From: UBA4055 sp036721445
GTDB lineage: Bacteria > UBA4055
DNA: 14,108 nt
Direction: 5' to 3'
Assembly (NCBI GenBank): GCA_036721445.1
Contig: DAIMKZ010000048.1
Coordinates: 1 to 14,108, forward strand
Positions within the stretch are counted from its first letter, which is position 1, and every line of letters begins with the position of its first letter. Below the pieces are notes generated by a model that saw only the letters and a program-made list of their open reading frames with translations, was not told the DNA's origin and ran no database searches. Position numbers and translations under genes: made by a program. Positions 7,415 to 14,108 of this stretch are shown one piece after another.

Positions 7415-7990
7415 TCAGATCGTCATGATCTCTTTTTCTTTGGATGTGACCAGAATGTCAACCTCTTTTATATATTTATCCGTAAGCTTCTGCACATTGT
7501 CTTTTTCAATGTCTCTTCTGTTCTCGCTTACTCCTTCCTTGACCATTTTGTCAAGCTCTGAATTTGTATCTTTTCTGCTGTTCCTGACAGTGATCTTTGT
7601 GTTCTCGCCTTCCTTTCTGACGTTCTTTACAAGGTCTTTTCTCGTTTCTTCAGTAAGCGCGGGTATCTGAACTCTCACTACATTTCCGTCGTTAATAGGA
7701 TTGAAGCCGAGATTGGCGTTGATTATTCCTTTTTCAATATTCTTGGTTTGTGTTTTATCCCACGGGGTGATCACGATCATTCTGGGTTCGGGTATTGCTA
7801 TGTTCGCGACCTGGTTCAGAGGTACAAGCGATCCGTACGATTCGACTTTGACCGGATCAAGAGTATGAGCGTGGGCTTTTCCGGCTTTCACTCTTTCAAA
7901 CTCATGAGTAAGATGCTCTATGGCTTTTTTCATCTTGTCTTCACATCTTTCAATTACAGGTCTGATCTTTTCGTTTTCGTTGACTGACAT
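7415..7990 (-). CDS. frr: Ribosome recycling factor
   Basis: A 191-aa protein (the usual length is about 185) that, with EF-G, splits the post-termination ribosome so subunits can be reused. The family patterns run the whole length: an N-terminal helix with LTHEFERVKAGKAHAHTLDPVKVE, then PLNQVANIAIPEPRMIVITPWDK in domain II, LGFNPINDGNVVRVQIPALTEETRKDLVK, NSRKDTNSELDK, and a C-terminal helix ending in KEKEIM. The pattern positions agree with a complete, undamaged gene. The ATG at 7990 has a good ribosome binding site, GAGGAGA, at 8002-7996, five bases away. In many bacteria frr follows pyrH; here pyrH is absent and the 93-bp upstream gap holds a candidate promoter, so frr appears to be the first gene of the run frr-argS-kinase-amidase. 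Confidence 0.98.
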   Translation of the reverse strand: MSVNENEKIRPVIERCEDKMKKAIEHLTHEFERVKAGKAHAHTLDPVKVESYGSLVPLNQVANIAIPEPRMIVITPWDKTQTKNIEKGIINANLGFNPINDGNVVRVQIPALTEETRKDLVKNVRKEGENTKITVRNSRKDTNSELDKMVKEGVSENRRDIEKDNVQKLTDKYIKEVDILVTSKEKEIMTI

Positions 7991-7995
7991 ATCGA

Positions 7996-8002
7996 TCTCC
8001 TC
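7996..8002 (-). promoter_or_regulatory. Ribosome binding site of frr
   Basis: GAGGAGA on the minus strand, five bases before the frr ATG. It is a strong Shine-Dalgarno match and fixes the start at 7990. Confidence 0.75.
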
Positions 8003-8051
8003 TTTTATTTAATTTTTTTGATCATTTTCAATATTTGATACCGACATATAA

Positions 8052-8080
8052 AATTTAAGACAAGCTTAGACTAAAGTCAA
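8052..8080 (-). promoter_or_regulatory. Candidate sigma-70-type promoter for frr operon
   Basis: On the minus strand TTGACT (8080-8075) is followed by a 17-nt spacer and TAAATT (8057-8052), which matches a housekeeping promoter with a good -35 and a four-of-six -10. A second AT-rich TATATG lies just after. Transcription would begin near 8045 and leave a leader of about 55 nt before the frr start. It lies in the only sizeable gap between the two minus-strand gene runs, which supports the call. It is based on sequence pattern only. Confidence 0.45.
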
Positions 8081-8083
8081 TAT

Positions 8084-9193
8084 CTAACCTTGTTTATTTG
8101 CAAAGTAAACAACCACGGCGATAATTGCCGTTGCCGCTATTACGGCAAGAGTAATTTTGAGGGCGCTGTAAGGTCTTTCCCCCTGCACTTCGCCGGTTCT
8201 CGCGTTCACCATGAACCTGTATAATTTATCTCTGAACCTGAAAGCGCTTATATAGACAGGCAGAAGGATGTGCTTGAAAGTAATATCTTTATGCGAAGTG
8301 TTAACTGTCATTATCCTCTGTTCATCCCCGCCGATATCCCTTCTTATGTCCTGCCTTATGACACCGTCCATAATATTTTTTGCTATATCGAAACCCTCGT
8401 TTAACTCAATCTGGTATCTTTCCGTAATAAATCCGCTAAGGTATTTTTCGTCAAAAGGAACGAGGTTTTCCAGATCCCACGGTTCAAGAGCGTAGATGTA
8501 TTTTTCTGGCAATGATCTTGAAGCTGCCGCAAGAACATCGTCAAAAAATCTTTTTACTCTTCCGGAAGTGAATGACCACCTTGTTTTTCTTACTCTTCTC
8601 GTTTTTGTCACTGATTTGCCGTTCACGGTCGTCTGATAGGATTCGGTTACGTAGTAATAGTCGCCCCTCTGTCCGGTGTATGAACTCGCCGTGTCCGCGT
8701 CGAATGTCCAGTAGGGGAGATAGATGCCTTTGAACATGTCCGTACCGAGAGATGACTTTTTGAGGTCGTTCGGGGCGAACCAGAGCTTCCTTGCCCATTT
8801 TTTGAATTCAGCGTAAGCTTCCTTTATATTTATTTTGAAGGGCAGCAGCGACCCCGGCTGGATCATTGTTTCGTCGTGAGCCGATGAAATTATAAGGGGA
8901 GTCGCACAGTAGGGGCATGAAGCTGATTTGAGCATGGGATCGAGAGTCGAAGAAGCTCCGCATTTTTCGCACTTCACCACATGCATGTCCATTTCCGGCG
9001 GAGAGCCATGCTGCTTTATATGATCTTCGAAAGAAAGTTCTTCTATCACAGTCTCGGGCTGAGGTATTTCATTCTCATTTCCGCAGTAGTCGCATTTCAG
9101 AGTTTTTGTGCCGGGTGCGTACTTAAGTTCTGCACCGCACGAAGTACAGGCGAATGTACCGCTTTCGGTATTAGGGAGTTCGTAATCTTCCAT
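8084..9193 (-). CDS. Double zinc-ribbon protein with C-terminal membrane anchor
   Basis: A 369-aa protein with two CxxC...CxxC zinc ribbons at the N-terminus: Cys16/19/34/37 and Cys75/78/93/96. A middle region of about 110-340 follows (including LPYWTFDADTASSYTGQRGDYY, 159-180), and one hydrophobic segment (about 344-364) ends just before the C-terminus, so it is probably a tail-anchored membrane protein with a cytosolic body. Proteins of this type are often named 'TFIIB-type zinc ribbon' or mislabelled 'primosomal protein N'; I see no helicase motif. Its start overlaps the stop of the SPFH gene by one base (TAATG). In Bacillus subtilis a zinc-ribbon membrane protein (YdjG) pairs with the SPFH protein YdjI and with PspA, so a role in envelope-stress response or in anchoring the SPFH partner to the membrane is a reasonable inference. 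No PspA gene is visible in the window. Confidence 0.8.
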   Translation of the reverse strand: MEDYELPNTESGTFACTSCGAELKYAPGTKTLKCDYCGNENEIPQPETVIEELSFEDHIKQHGSPPEMDMHVVKCEKCGASSTLDPMLKSASCPYCATPLIISSAHDETMIQPGSLLPFKINIKEAYAEFKKWARKLWFAPNDLKKSSLGTDMFKGIYLPYWTFDADTASSYTGQRGDYYYVTESYQTTVNGKSVTKTRRVRKTRWSFTSGRVKRFFDDVLAAASRSLPEKYIYALEPWDLENLVPFDEKYLSGFITERYQIELNEGFDIAKNIMDGVIRQDIRRDIGGDEQRIMTVNTSHKDITFKHILLPVYISAFRFRDKLYRFMVNARTGEVQGERPYSALKITLAVIAATAIIAVVVYFANKQG

Positions 9194-10299
9194 TACGCAC
9201 CCGGCACCGGAGGAGGTACGCTGCCGAAAATGCCTGAAAGCTCTGCAACTTCTCTTGCCGGGGTCCAGTTGCCCATTCCCTCGCGCCAGACAAGAGTATC
9301 GGCAGTCAGCGATCCTGACTGTACCAGGTTCCTCAGCGCAGGAATGTCGTGCGGGCCGTTCTGAGCGCCGTTGAGTACTATGAAATAGCTAAGAGACGGC
9401 GGGACCGGAGGCGGAGCCGCCTGAGCCTGAGCCGGCCTGTTCTGGCCGCCGGACATCGCCGCGCCCATCTGGTTGGCCATAGCGAATCCCATGCCCATGC
9501 CCATGCCGGCGCCGGCCGTGCCGCTCTCGTTGGACGCGGCAGCCTCAATGGCTTTGGCCGTCTTCAGCTTGGCAAGCTGATCGAGGTCAATTCTGTTAAG
9601 CCTTGAATATTCAAATATCTCTTTTTTGACCTCGTCCGGCATGGAAATGTTCTCGATCAGGAACTTCGTGACCTCGATCCCGTACTGCTCGAACTCAGGC
9701 GCGAGGATATTATGCACCGAATCAGAAATCTCGTTTATGTCGCCTGCGAATTTCTCGACAGGGATCTTTGACTCGCCTACCGCGTCAGTGAATCTGGTCA
9801 CGATAAGACTTCTCAGCTGGCCGTTGATGCTTTCGGCGGTAAAATCCCCGTTCGTTCCGACTATTTCTCTAATAAAGACCGGACCATCCTTCACTTTCAT
9901 CGCGTAAGTACCGAAAGCGCGTATCTCGATCATCCCGAACCTGTCGTCGGAAAGTATGACCGCGTTCTTCGTACCCCATTTCTGATCGGTAATATTTCTC
10001 GTGCTTAAAAAATAAACCTCGGCCTTGAACGGGCTGTTGAATCCGTATTTCCATCCTTTAAGAGTAGCGAGAATCGGAAGGTTCTCTGTATTAAGCGTAT
10101 ACATTCCCGGAATGAATACATCTGCGATCTGCCCCTCGTTTATAAAAACAGCCATCTGACCCTCTCTGACTGTAAGCTTTGCTCCGTTTTTGATCTCGTT
10201 CTGATACCTTTCAAAGCGGTACGCCATCGTGTCGGGCGTCGGATCGGTCCATTCGATAATGTCAATAAATTCTGCGCGGAGTTTGTCCCATAATGCCAT
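9193..10299 (-). CDS. YdjI-like SPFH protein with C-terminal GYF_2 domain
   Basis: A 368-aa protein. Residues about 17-240 match the SPFH (band 7) subfamily that includes B. subtilis YdjI and is sometimes labelled 'virion core protein': IEWTDPTPDTMAYRFERYQ (15-33), a run containing VREGQMAVFINEGQIADVFIPGMYTLNTENLPIL from 44, and KAEVYFLSTRNITDQKWGT (92-110). A helix rich in Ala, Lys and Leu ends the domain. Residues 257-300 form a Gly/Met/Ala then Pro-rich linker, and about 304-357 form a GYF_2 (DUF4339) module with YFIVLNGAQNGP and LVWREGMGNWTPA, a fold that often binds proline-rich or membrane partners. No transmembrane helix is seen, so membrane contact probably comes from the zinc-ribbon partner encoded next. 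The ribosome binding site GAGGTGA (10310-10304) is strong and fixes the ATG at 10299. The gene lies 22 bp after permease 1. Scaffolding under envelope stress is inferred. Confidence 0.85.
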   Translation of the reverse strand: MALWDKLRAEFIDIIEWTDPTPDTMAYRFERYQNEIKNGAKLTVREGQMAVFINEGQIADVFIPGMYTLNTENLPILATLKGWKYGFNSPFKAEVYFLSTRNITDQKWGTKNAVILSDDRFGMIEIRAFGTYAMKVKDGPVFIREIVGTNGDFTAESINGQLRSLIVTRFTDAVGESKIPVEKFAGDINEISDSVHNILAPEFEQYGIEVTKFLIENISMPDEVKKEIFEYSRLNRIDLDQLAKLKTAKAIEAAASNESGTAGAGMGMGMGFAMANQMGAAMSGGQNRPAQAQAAPPPVPPSLSYFIVLNGAQNGPHDIPALRNLVQSGSLTADTLVWREGMGNWTPAREVAELSGIFGSVPPPVPGA

Positions 10300-10303
10300 A
10301 ATA

Positions 10304-10310
10304 TCACCTC
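10304..10310 (-). promoter_or_regulatory. Ribosome binding site of the SPFH gene
   Basis: GAGGTGA on the minus strand, four bases before the ATG at 10299. It is a seven-base match to the anti-Shine-Dalgarno sequence and confirms the start, within the 22-bp gap after the permease stop. Confidence 0.75.
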
Positions 10311-10321
10311 GTATTTTAAAT

Positions 10322-12172
10322 TTATCTTACCCTTTTGCTTAAAAGAACCACATCCCTCAGATTTTCCACCGTTTTAGCAGTATCCCACCTTTTCTCGAAT
10401 AGCGGATCTTTTACTATCTGTGCAATAGCAGAGATAGCCCGCAGATGGAAATTCCTTTCATCCTTGGTACCGACAAGCACGAATACGGCTTTTACGTTTT
10501 CATGTTTCTCATCGAACTCGAATCCTTTCCTTCCCCTGAAGAGAAATATGTCGAACTTTCCCGATCCGCCTATTATAATGTGAGGAATAGCTATGAATTG
10601 AGAAAGTACCGTGCTGCTTTCCTTTTCCCTTGTCATCAATAGGGATTGAGCCTGGTCTTCTCCGACTTCAAGTTTGTTATTAATGTGAAAAGAAACGATC
10701 CTGAAAAGTTCTTTATAGGATATTTTTTCGTTTATGTTGACCACAGTGCATTTTTCAATGATGTGGTCGAATCTGTCTTTGACTATATCGTCCCTCTCCC
10801 TGATGATGTCCTTAAGTTCATTCTCCAGATCATAGGTCACGAATTCTCGACTTGTGATCCTTTCTATCAGATGAAGTATCGCGTATTCCTGCTCCGCGTT
10901 CTTTTTTCCGAAGAACCAGTAAACGAGAAATCCGATCACGGAAAGCGCGGCGCTGATAAGAATGGCTTCAATGCCCATTTCAAAGAGCAGAAATATGAAG
11001 CCTGTGATGCCGATCAGCTGAGTCCACGGGTAGAAAGGGCTTTTGAATTTGGGCTGATAATTCTGTATCCTGCTTTCTCTGAGTACTATGACGGCTATTG
11101 AAGAAAGAATCGATGTTCCGATGAGGACCGTTGACGCGGTCTTTATAAGCAGTTTGAGGTCAATAAAAACGAAGATCGCAATTATAAGTCCGGTGAAAGC
11201 AACGGAGAATGCCGGCGCGCCCGATCTTTTATTACATGTACCGAACACATCGGGAAGAAGTTTGTCCCTGCTAAGAGCGAGCAGGTATCTTGAAGCCGAC
11301 ATCACTCCCGCGTTCGCTGTGGAAATGAAAGCCAGAAGAGCCGCGATCGAGAGGGCTATCTTTCCGGGAGCGCCCATGATAGATCTTGCGGCATCGGAGA
11401 CCGGAGTGAGCGAAACATTGCTGATGTCGGTTCCCAGCGCGGTACCTCTTACCCCGACAGTAACGAAGATCACCAGTGCGTAAAGTACACCTACCACGGC
11501 GAGAGAAGAGATCATTCCGGCCGGAATAGTTTTTGCCGGGTTAACGGTCTCTTCCGCGACGCTTGAAAGCTTAAGCAGCCCGCCGTAGGATATGTAAACA
11601 AGTCCGGCAGTAGCGAGTATTGACATTTTTCCGTGAGGTATGAAAGGCGAGAGATTCTCTATCTCGACTTTTCCCATTCCGTAAAATATATAGATCACCA
11701 GAATAAGTATCAGAACAGCTACTGTCACCACCTGAAAAATCCCTGCCTCCTTCGATCCCATCGAATTTATCATTACGAAGATAACTGTAAAGGCGGCTGC
11801 GGTCATTCCGATATCGATGTCAGTGAGAAGGTTCACGAGAGTAGCTATGCCGATCAGTGCGAAAGCGCTTTTCAATGATATCGAGAACCATACAATAAGA
11901 CCGTTGATCGTTCCTACCGCGGGCCCCATGCTTCTTGTTATGTAGAAATAGTCGCCGCCGGCTTTAGGCATCGCCGAAACAAGTTCAGCCTGGCTCAATA
12001 TGCCGAAGAGCGCGAGTACTCCGGCAATGAAATACGAAACTATCATGCATGGACCGGCCGTCAGATAGGCTATTCCCGGAAGTACGAAAAGCCCGGAACT
12101 TATCATGGCTCCGGAAGATATGCTGAACACTTCAAGTAATCCCAGGTTCTTTTTAAGCTGTTTTTTCCTCAT
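10322..12172 (-). CDS. APC-superfamily permease fused to PTS EIIA-like domain
   Basis: A 616-aa inner-membrane protein. Residues about 10-425 are an APC (amino acid-polyamine-organocation) transporter with roughly twelve hydrophobic segments: the first-helix binding motif SISSGAMISSGLFVLPG (17-33), PKAGGDYFYITRSMGP (69-84) and SANAG-like TANAGVMSASRYLLALSRD (285-303). After a short linker with HLIERIT, residues about 465-612 form a cytosolic EIIA domain of the fructose/nitrogen (PtsN-like) type. Its phosphorylatable His is in AIPH (His531), and a second conserved His is in NFHLRAISAIAQIV (His576). EIIA domains normally receive phosphate from HPr or NPr, so phosphorylation may gate transport; that is inferred. 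The substrate is unknown, probably an amino acid. The ATG at 12172 aligns with the family N-terminus, though its ribosome binding site is weak (GACGGG). It lies 75 bp after the paralogous permease and 22 bp before the SPFH gene. No EI or HPr gene is in view. Confidence 0.9.
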   Translation of the reverse strand: MRKKQLKKNLGLLEVFSISSGAMISSGLFVLPGIAYLTAGPCMIVSYFIAGVLALFGILSQAELVSAMPKAGGDYFYITRSMGPAVGTINGLIVWFSISLKSAFALIGIATLVNLLTDIDIGMTAAAFTVIFVMINSMGSKEAGIFQVVTVAVLILILVIYIFYGMGKVEIENLSPFIPHGKMSILATAGLVYISYGGLLKLSSVAEETVNPAKTIPAGMISSLAVVGVLYALVIFVTVGVRGTALGTDISNVSLTPVSDAARSIMGAPGKIALSIAALLAFISTANAGVMSASRYLLALSRDKLLPDVFGTCNKRSGAPAFSVAFTGLIIAIFVFIDLKLLIKTASTVLIGTSILSSIAVIVLRESRIQNYQPKFKSPFYPWTQLIGITGFIFLLFEMGIEAILISAALSVIGFLVYWFFGKKNAEQEYAILHLIERITSREFVTYDLENELKDIIRERDDIVKDRFDHIIEKCTVVNINEKISYKELFRIVSFHINNKLEVGEDQAQSLLMTREKESSTVLSQFIAIPHIIIGGSGKFDIFLFRGRKGFEFDEKHENVKAVFVLVGTKDERNFHLRAISAIAQIVKDPLFEKRWDTAKTVENLRDVVLLSKRVR

Positions 12173-12247
12173 CGGCCCGTCTTTTTAATTTTTCCAAATT
12201 GATCACCGCATAAAATATAAGAAAAAATGTGCGGGAAAAAAACTTTT

Positions 12248-14108
12248 TTATCTGAATCTTTTACCCAGAAGAACTACATCTCTCAGATTCTCGATGTTTC
12301 TAGCTTCAGTCCACCTTTTCTCGAATTCGGGATCCCTGACTATCTGGGCTATTGCCGATATGGCTCTCAAGTGGAAATTCCTTTCATCCCTCGTTCCGAC
12401 AAGTACAAAAACAGCATTTATATTATCATGCTCTCCGGTGAACTCAAAACCCTTTCTGCCTCTAAACATGAAAATGTCGAAGGTGCTGGCTCCGTCTATT
12501 ATTATATGCGGTATGGCTACAAAATCCGTGAGCGCCGTACTGTTGTCGTTCTCCCTCTTTACAAGTAGTTCGTGGATCAGTTTTTCGTCTTCGTTAAGTT
12601 TACTCGATATATGATAAGCGATTATCCTGAACAGTTCCCTGCAGCTGATTCTTTCGTTGATATTTACGATAGTGCATTTTTCAATTAGATTATCGAATCT
12701 GTCCTTTACGATCTCGTCCCTTTCCCTGATGATCTCCTTCAGCTCATTTTCGAGACCGTAAGTTACGAATTCCCTGTTGGTGATCCTTTCTATCAGATGA
12801 AGGACCGCATACTCTTTCTCCTTGTTCTTCTTTCCGTAAAACCAGTAAGCCGTAAAACCCGCCGCAGACAATCCGAGGGCAGTGAGAATGGCTTCTATTC
12901 CCATTTCGAATACGAGGAATGAAAAACCGCCGATACTTAAGATCTGTACCCAGGGATATAAGGGGCTTTTTAGTCTGGGCTGGTAATTCTGCACTTTACT
13001 TTCCCGCAGAACAATGACCGCCAGTGAGGAGAAAATATATGTTACTATCATTACCGTAGAGGCTGCTTTTACGAGAATATCAAGCTTTAGGAATACTGAT
13101 ATCATCATGAATATCCCGGTCATAATTACGGCATAGACAGGCACTCCTTTCTTTGCTGAAAGTTTCGAGAACGGCCCGGGAATAAGTTCGTCTCTGCTCA
13201 GAGCCAGAAGATATCGTGACGCCGACATTATTCCCGCGTTGGCCGTCGAGACAAATGCCAGTATCGCCGCAACGGAGAGAGCGTAATATCCGAATCGGCC
13301 CATCACTGCAGAAGCTCCGTCGGTTATAGGGGTTATCGTGGCTGACTCAACGGTCGTACCTAATTTTGTACCGAGAACGCCGGTCGTGACGAAGATCACG
13401 AGTGCGTACAGTATACTTACAATTCCTAAAGACATTATCATTCCCAGGGGAACATTTCTTGTGGGATCTTTTGCTTCTTCAGCCACGCTAGCCACCTTGA
13501 GAAGACCGCCGTATGAAACGAAAACCATTCCTGCCGTTGAGAACAGGCTCAGGACCCCGTGCGGCGCAAAAGGCGAAAGGTTGTTGACATCGACCCGGCT
13601 CACTCCGGAGTAGATATACATCAGTATAAGTGATATTAGAGCCATTACTATTATCACCTGGAACCTGCCTGCCTCCCTTACTCCCGCGATATTTATGAGG
13701 GTAAAGAAAATGCAGAGGGTCAAAGCTGTCAGATTAATGTCGAGATCTATGAAAAGATGAGTGAATGCAGCCATGCCTATCAGGGCGAAAGAACTTTTTA
13801 ATGATATAGAGAACCATACTATCAGTCCGTCTATTGTTCCGACCGCCGGTCCCATGCTGCGGGTGACGAAGAAATAGCTTCCGCCGGCTTTCGGCATCGC
13901 CGAAACGAGCTCGGCGTGGCTGAGAACCCCTGTCAGTGCGAGGAATCCTGCGATCATGTAAGATAAAATGACTCCCGGACCGGCATGAACATAGGCGAGT
14001 CCGGGCAGAATGAAAAGACCCGAGCTTATCATAGCTCCTGAAGATATGCTGAATATATCTATCAGCCCGAGTTCTTTTTTAAGCTTTCTTTTTACAGCCG
14101 GCCTCCTT
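12248..14108 (-). CDS. Second APC permease-EIIA paralogue (5' end off window)
   Basis: A paralogue of the neighbouring permease, with the same order: APC transporter core, linker HLIERITNREFVTYGLENEL, and a C-terminal EIIA-like domain with the active-site motif VAIPH and NFHLRAISAIAQIV. In the last 56 residues 45 are identical to the other copy. The first internal ATG at 14032 would remove the start of helix 1, but the frame stays open to the right edge. The upstream codons, read in transcription direction, give VKRKLKKELGLIDIFSISSGA, clearly matching RKKQLKKNLGLLEVFSISSGA of the paralogue. I therefore treat the real start as lying beyond 14108, with this entry partial at its 5' end. The AAGGAGG at 14108-14102 is not followed by a usable in-frame start codon, so it probably codes for Arg-Arg in a longer N-terminus. 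Function: inner-membrane uptake of an unknown amino acid, regulated by EIIA phosphorylation if the domain is active. The close copy next door implies tandem duplication. Confidence 0.88.
   Translation of the reverse strand, partial: RRPAVKRKLKKELGLIDIFSISSGAMISSGLFILPGLAYVHAGPGVILSYMIAGFLALTGVLSHAELVSAMPKAGGSYFFVTRSMGPAVGTIDGLIVWFSISLKSSFALIGMAAFTHLFIDLDINLTALTLCIFFTLINIAGVREAGRFQVIIVMALISLILMYIYSGVSRVDVNNLSPFAPHGVLSLFSTAGMVFVSYGGLLKVASVAEEAKDPTRNVPLGMIMSLGIVSILYALVIFVTTGVLGTKLGTTVESATITPITDGASAVMGRFGYYALSVAAILAFVSTANAGIMSASRYLLALSRDELIPGPFSKLSAKKGVPVYAVIMTGIFMMISVFLKLDILVKAASTVMIVTYIFSSLAVIVLRESKVQNYQPRLKSPLYPWVQILSIGGFSFLVFEMGIEAILTALGLSAAGFTAYWFYGKKNKEKEYAVLHLIERITNREFVTYGLENELKEIIRERDEIVKDRFDNLIEKCTIVNINERISCRELFRIIAYHISSKLNEDEKLIHELLVKRENDNSTALTDFVAIPHIIIDGASTFDIFMFRGRKGFEFTGEHDNINAVFVLVGTRDERNFHLRAISAIAQIVRDPEFEKRWTEARNIENLRDVVLLGKRFR

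Larger units (their letters stand above)
10322..14108 (-). repeat. Tandem gene duplication of the permease-EIIA fusion
   Basis: Two full-length, same-direction copies of one fusion gene lie 75 bp apart. Similarity covers both the transporter and the EIIA domain, so the duplication came after the fusion. The proteins differ most in the loops of the transporter (about residues 240-270 and 305-340 of copy 1) and just before the EIIA active site, while the C-terminal 56 residues keep 45 identities. The intergenic 75 bp holds only AT-rich sequence with a 5-bp stem (CCGCA/TGCGG) and no clear terminator. Confidence 0.8.

Noticed and set aside
8981..9364. 127-codon + strand frame across the SPFH/zinc-ribbon junction
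   Set aside because: It is antisense to two well-supported genes and has no recognisable motif or ribosome binding site.
10646..11483. Long + strand open frames (151 and 131 codons) opposite permease 1
   Set aside because: They are antisense to a clear membrane-protein gene whose own frame is intact and strongly conserved with its paralogue. Their translations look like low-information shadows.
12173..12247. Possible promoter or terminator between the two permeases
   Set aside because: TATATT at 12219-12214 could be a -10, but the -35 at correct spacing is only a T run. The CCGCA/TGCGG stem has a 19-nt loop and no following T tract.
1..14108. CRISPR array, tRNA, rRNA, transposase or prophage module
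   Set aside because: I found no regularly spaced repeats, no cloverleaf-like sequence with TTCGA-type loops, and no transposase, integrase or phage structural genes. The lysin-like amidase is the single phage-like gene.

Overview
The window looks like an ordinary chromosomal segment of a bacterium. Two housekeeping translation genes, frr and argS, anchor it, and every protein is bacterial in type. Base composition is moderately AT-rich. The large kinase/ATPase/helical-repeat protein, the permease-EIIA fusions and the SPFH plus zinc-ribbon pair would fit a poorly characterised, possibly uncultivated lineage, for example in the FCB or Spirochaetes neighbourhood. That placement is a guess; I cannot fix the phylum from the sequence alone. 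No mobile element, rRNA, tRNA or CRISPR array was seen.

Layout: positions 1-373 are an AT-rich stretch without a convincing gene but with two strong neighbouring inverted repeats (72-90 and 97-129). A tandem-GNAT acetyltransferase (374-1471) is the only + strand gene. Everything else is on the - strand in two same-direction runs, described here in transcription order. Run A is permease-EIIA 2 (cut at the right edge), permease-EIIA 1, the SPFH/GYF_2 protein and the zinc-ribbon membrane protein; the gaps are 75 bp, 22 bp and a 1-nt overlap. Run B is frr, argS, a 1254-aa Ser/Thr kinase-ATPase and a T7-lysozyme-like amidase; the gaps are 16 bp, 6 bp and a 1-nt overlap. A 93-bp gap separates the runs and holds a plausible promoter (about 8052-8080) for run B.

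How the genes may work together: frr and argS serve translation. Downstream of them, and probably cotranscribed, lie a multidomain signalling kinase and a small peptidoglycan amidase joined by a TAATG stop/start overlap. Run A combines two paralogous amino-acid-type transporters, each carrying its own PTS EIIA-like regulatory domain, with a YdjI-like SPFH protein and its zinc-ribbon membrane partner. In Bacillus subtilis relatives of that last pair belong to the PspA/YdjGHI envelope-stress locus.

The most interesting items are the kinase-amidase couple with its atypical kinase and ATPase motifs, and the duplicated APC-EIIA fusion. Both readings come from motifs and gene order only; no homology search was possible.
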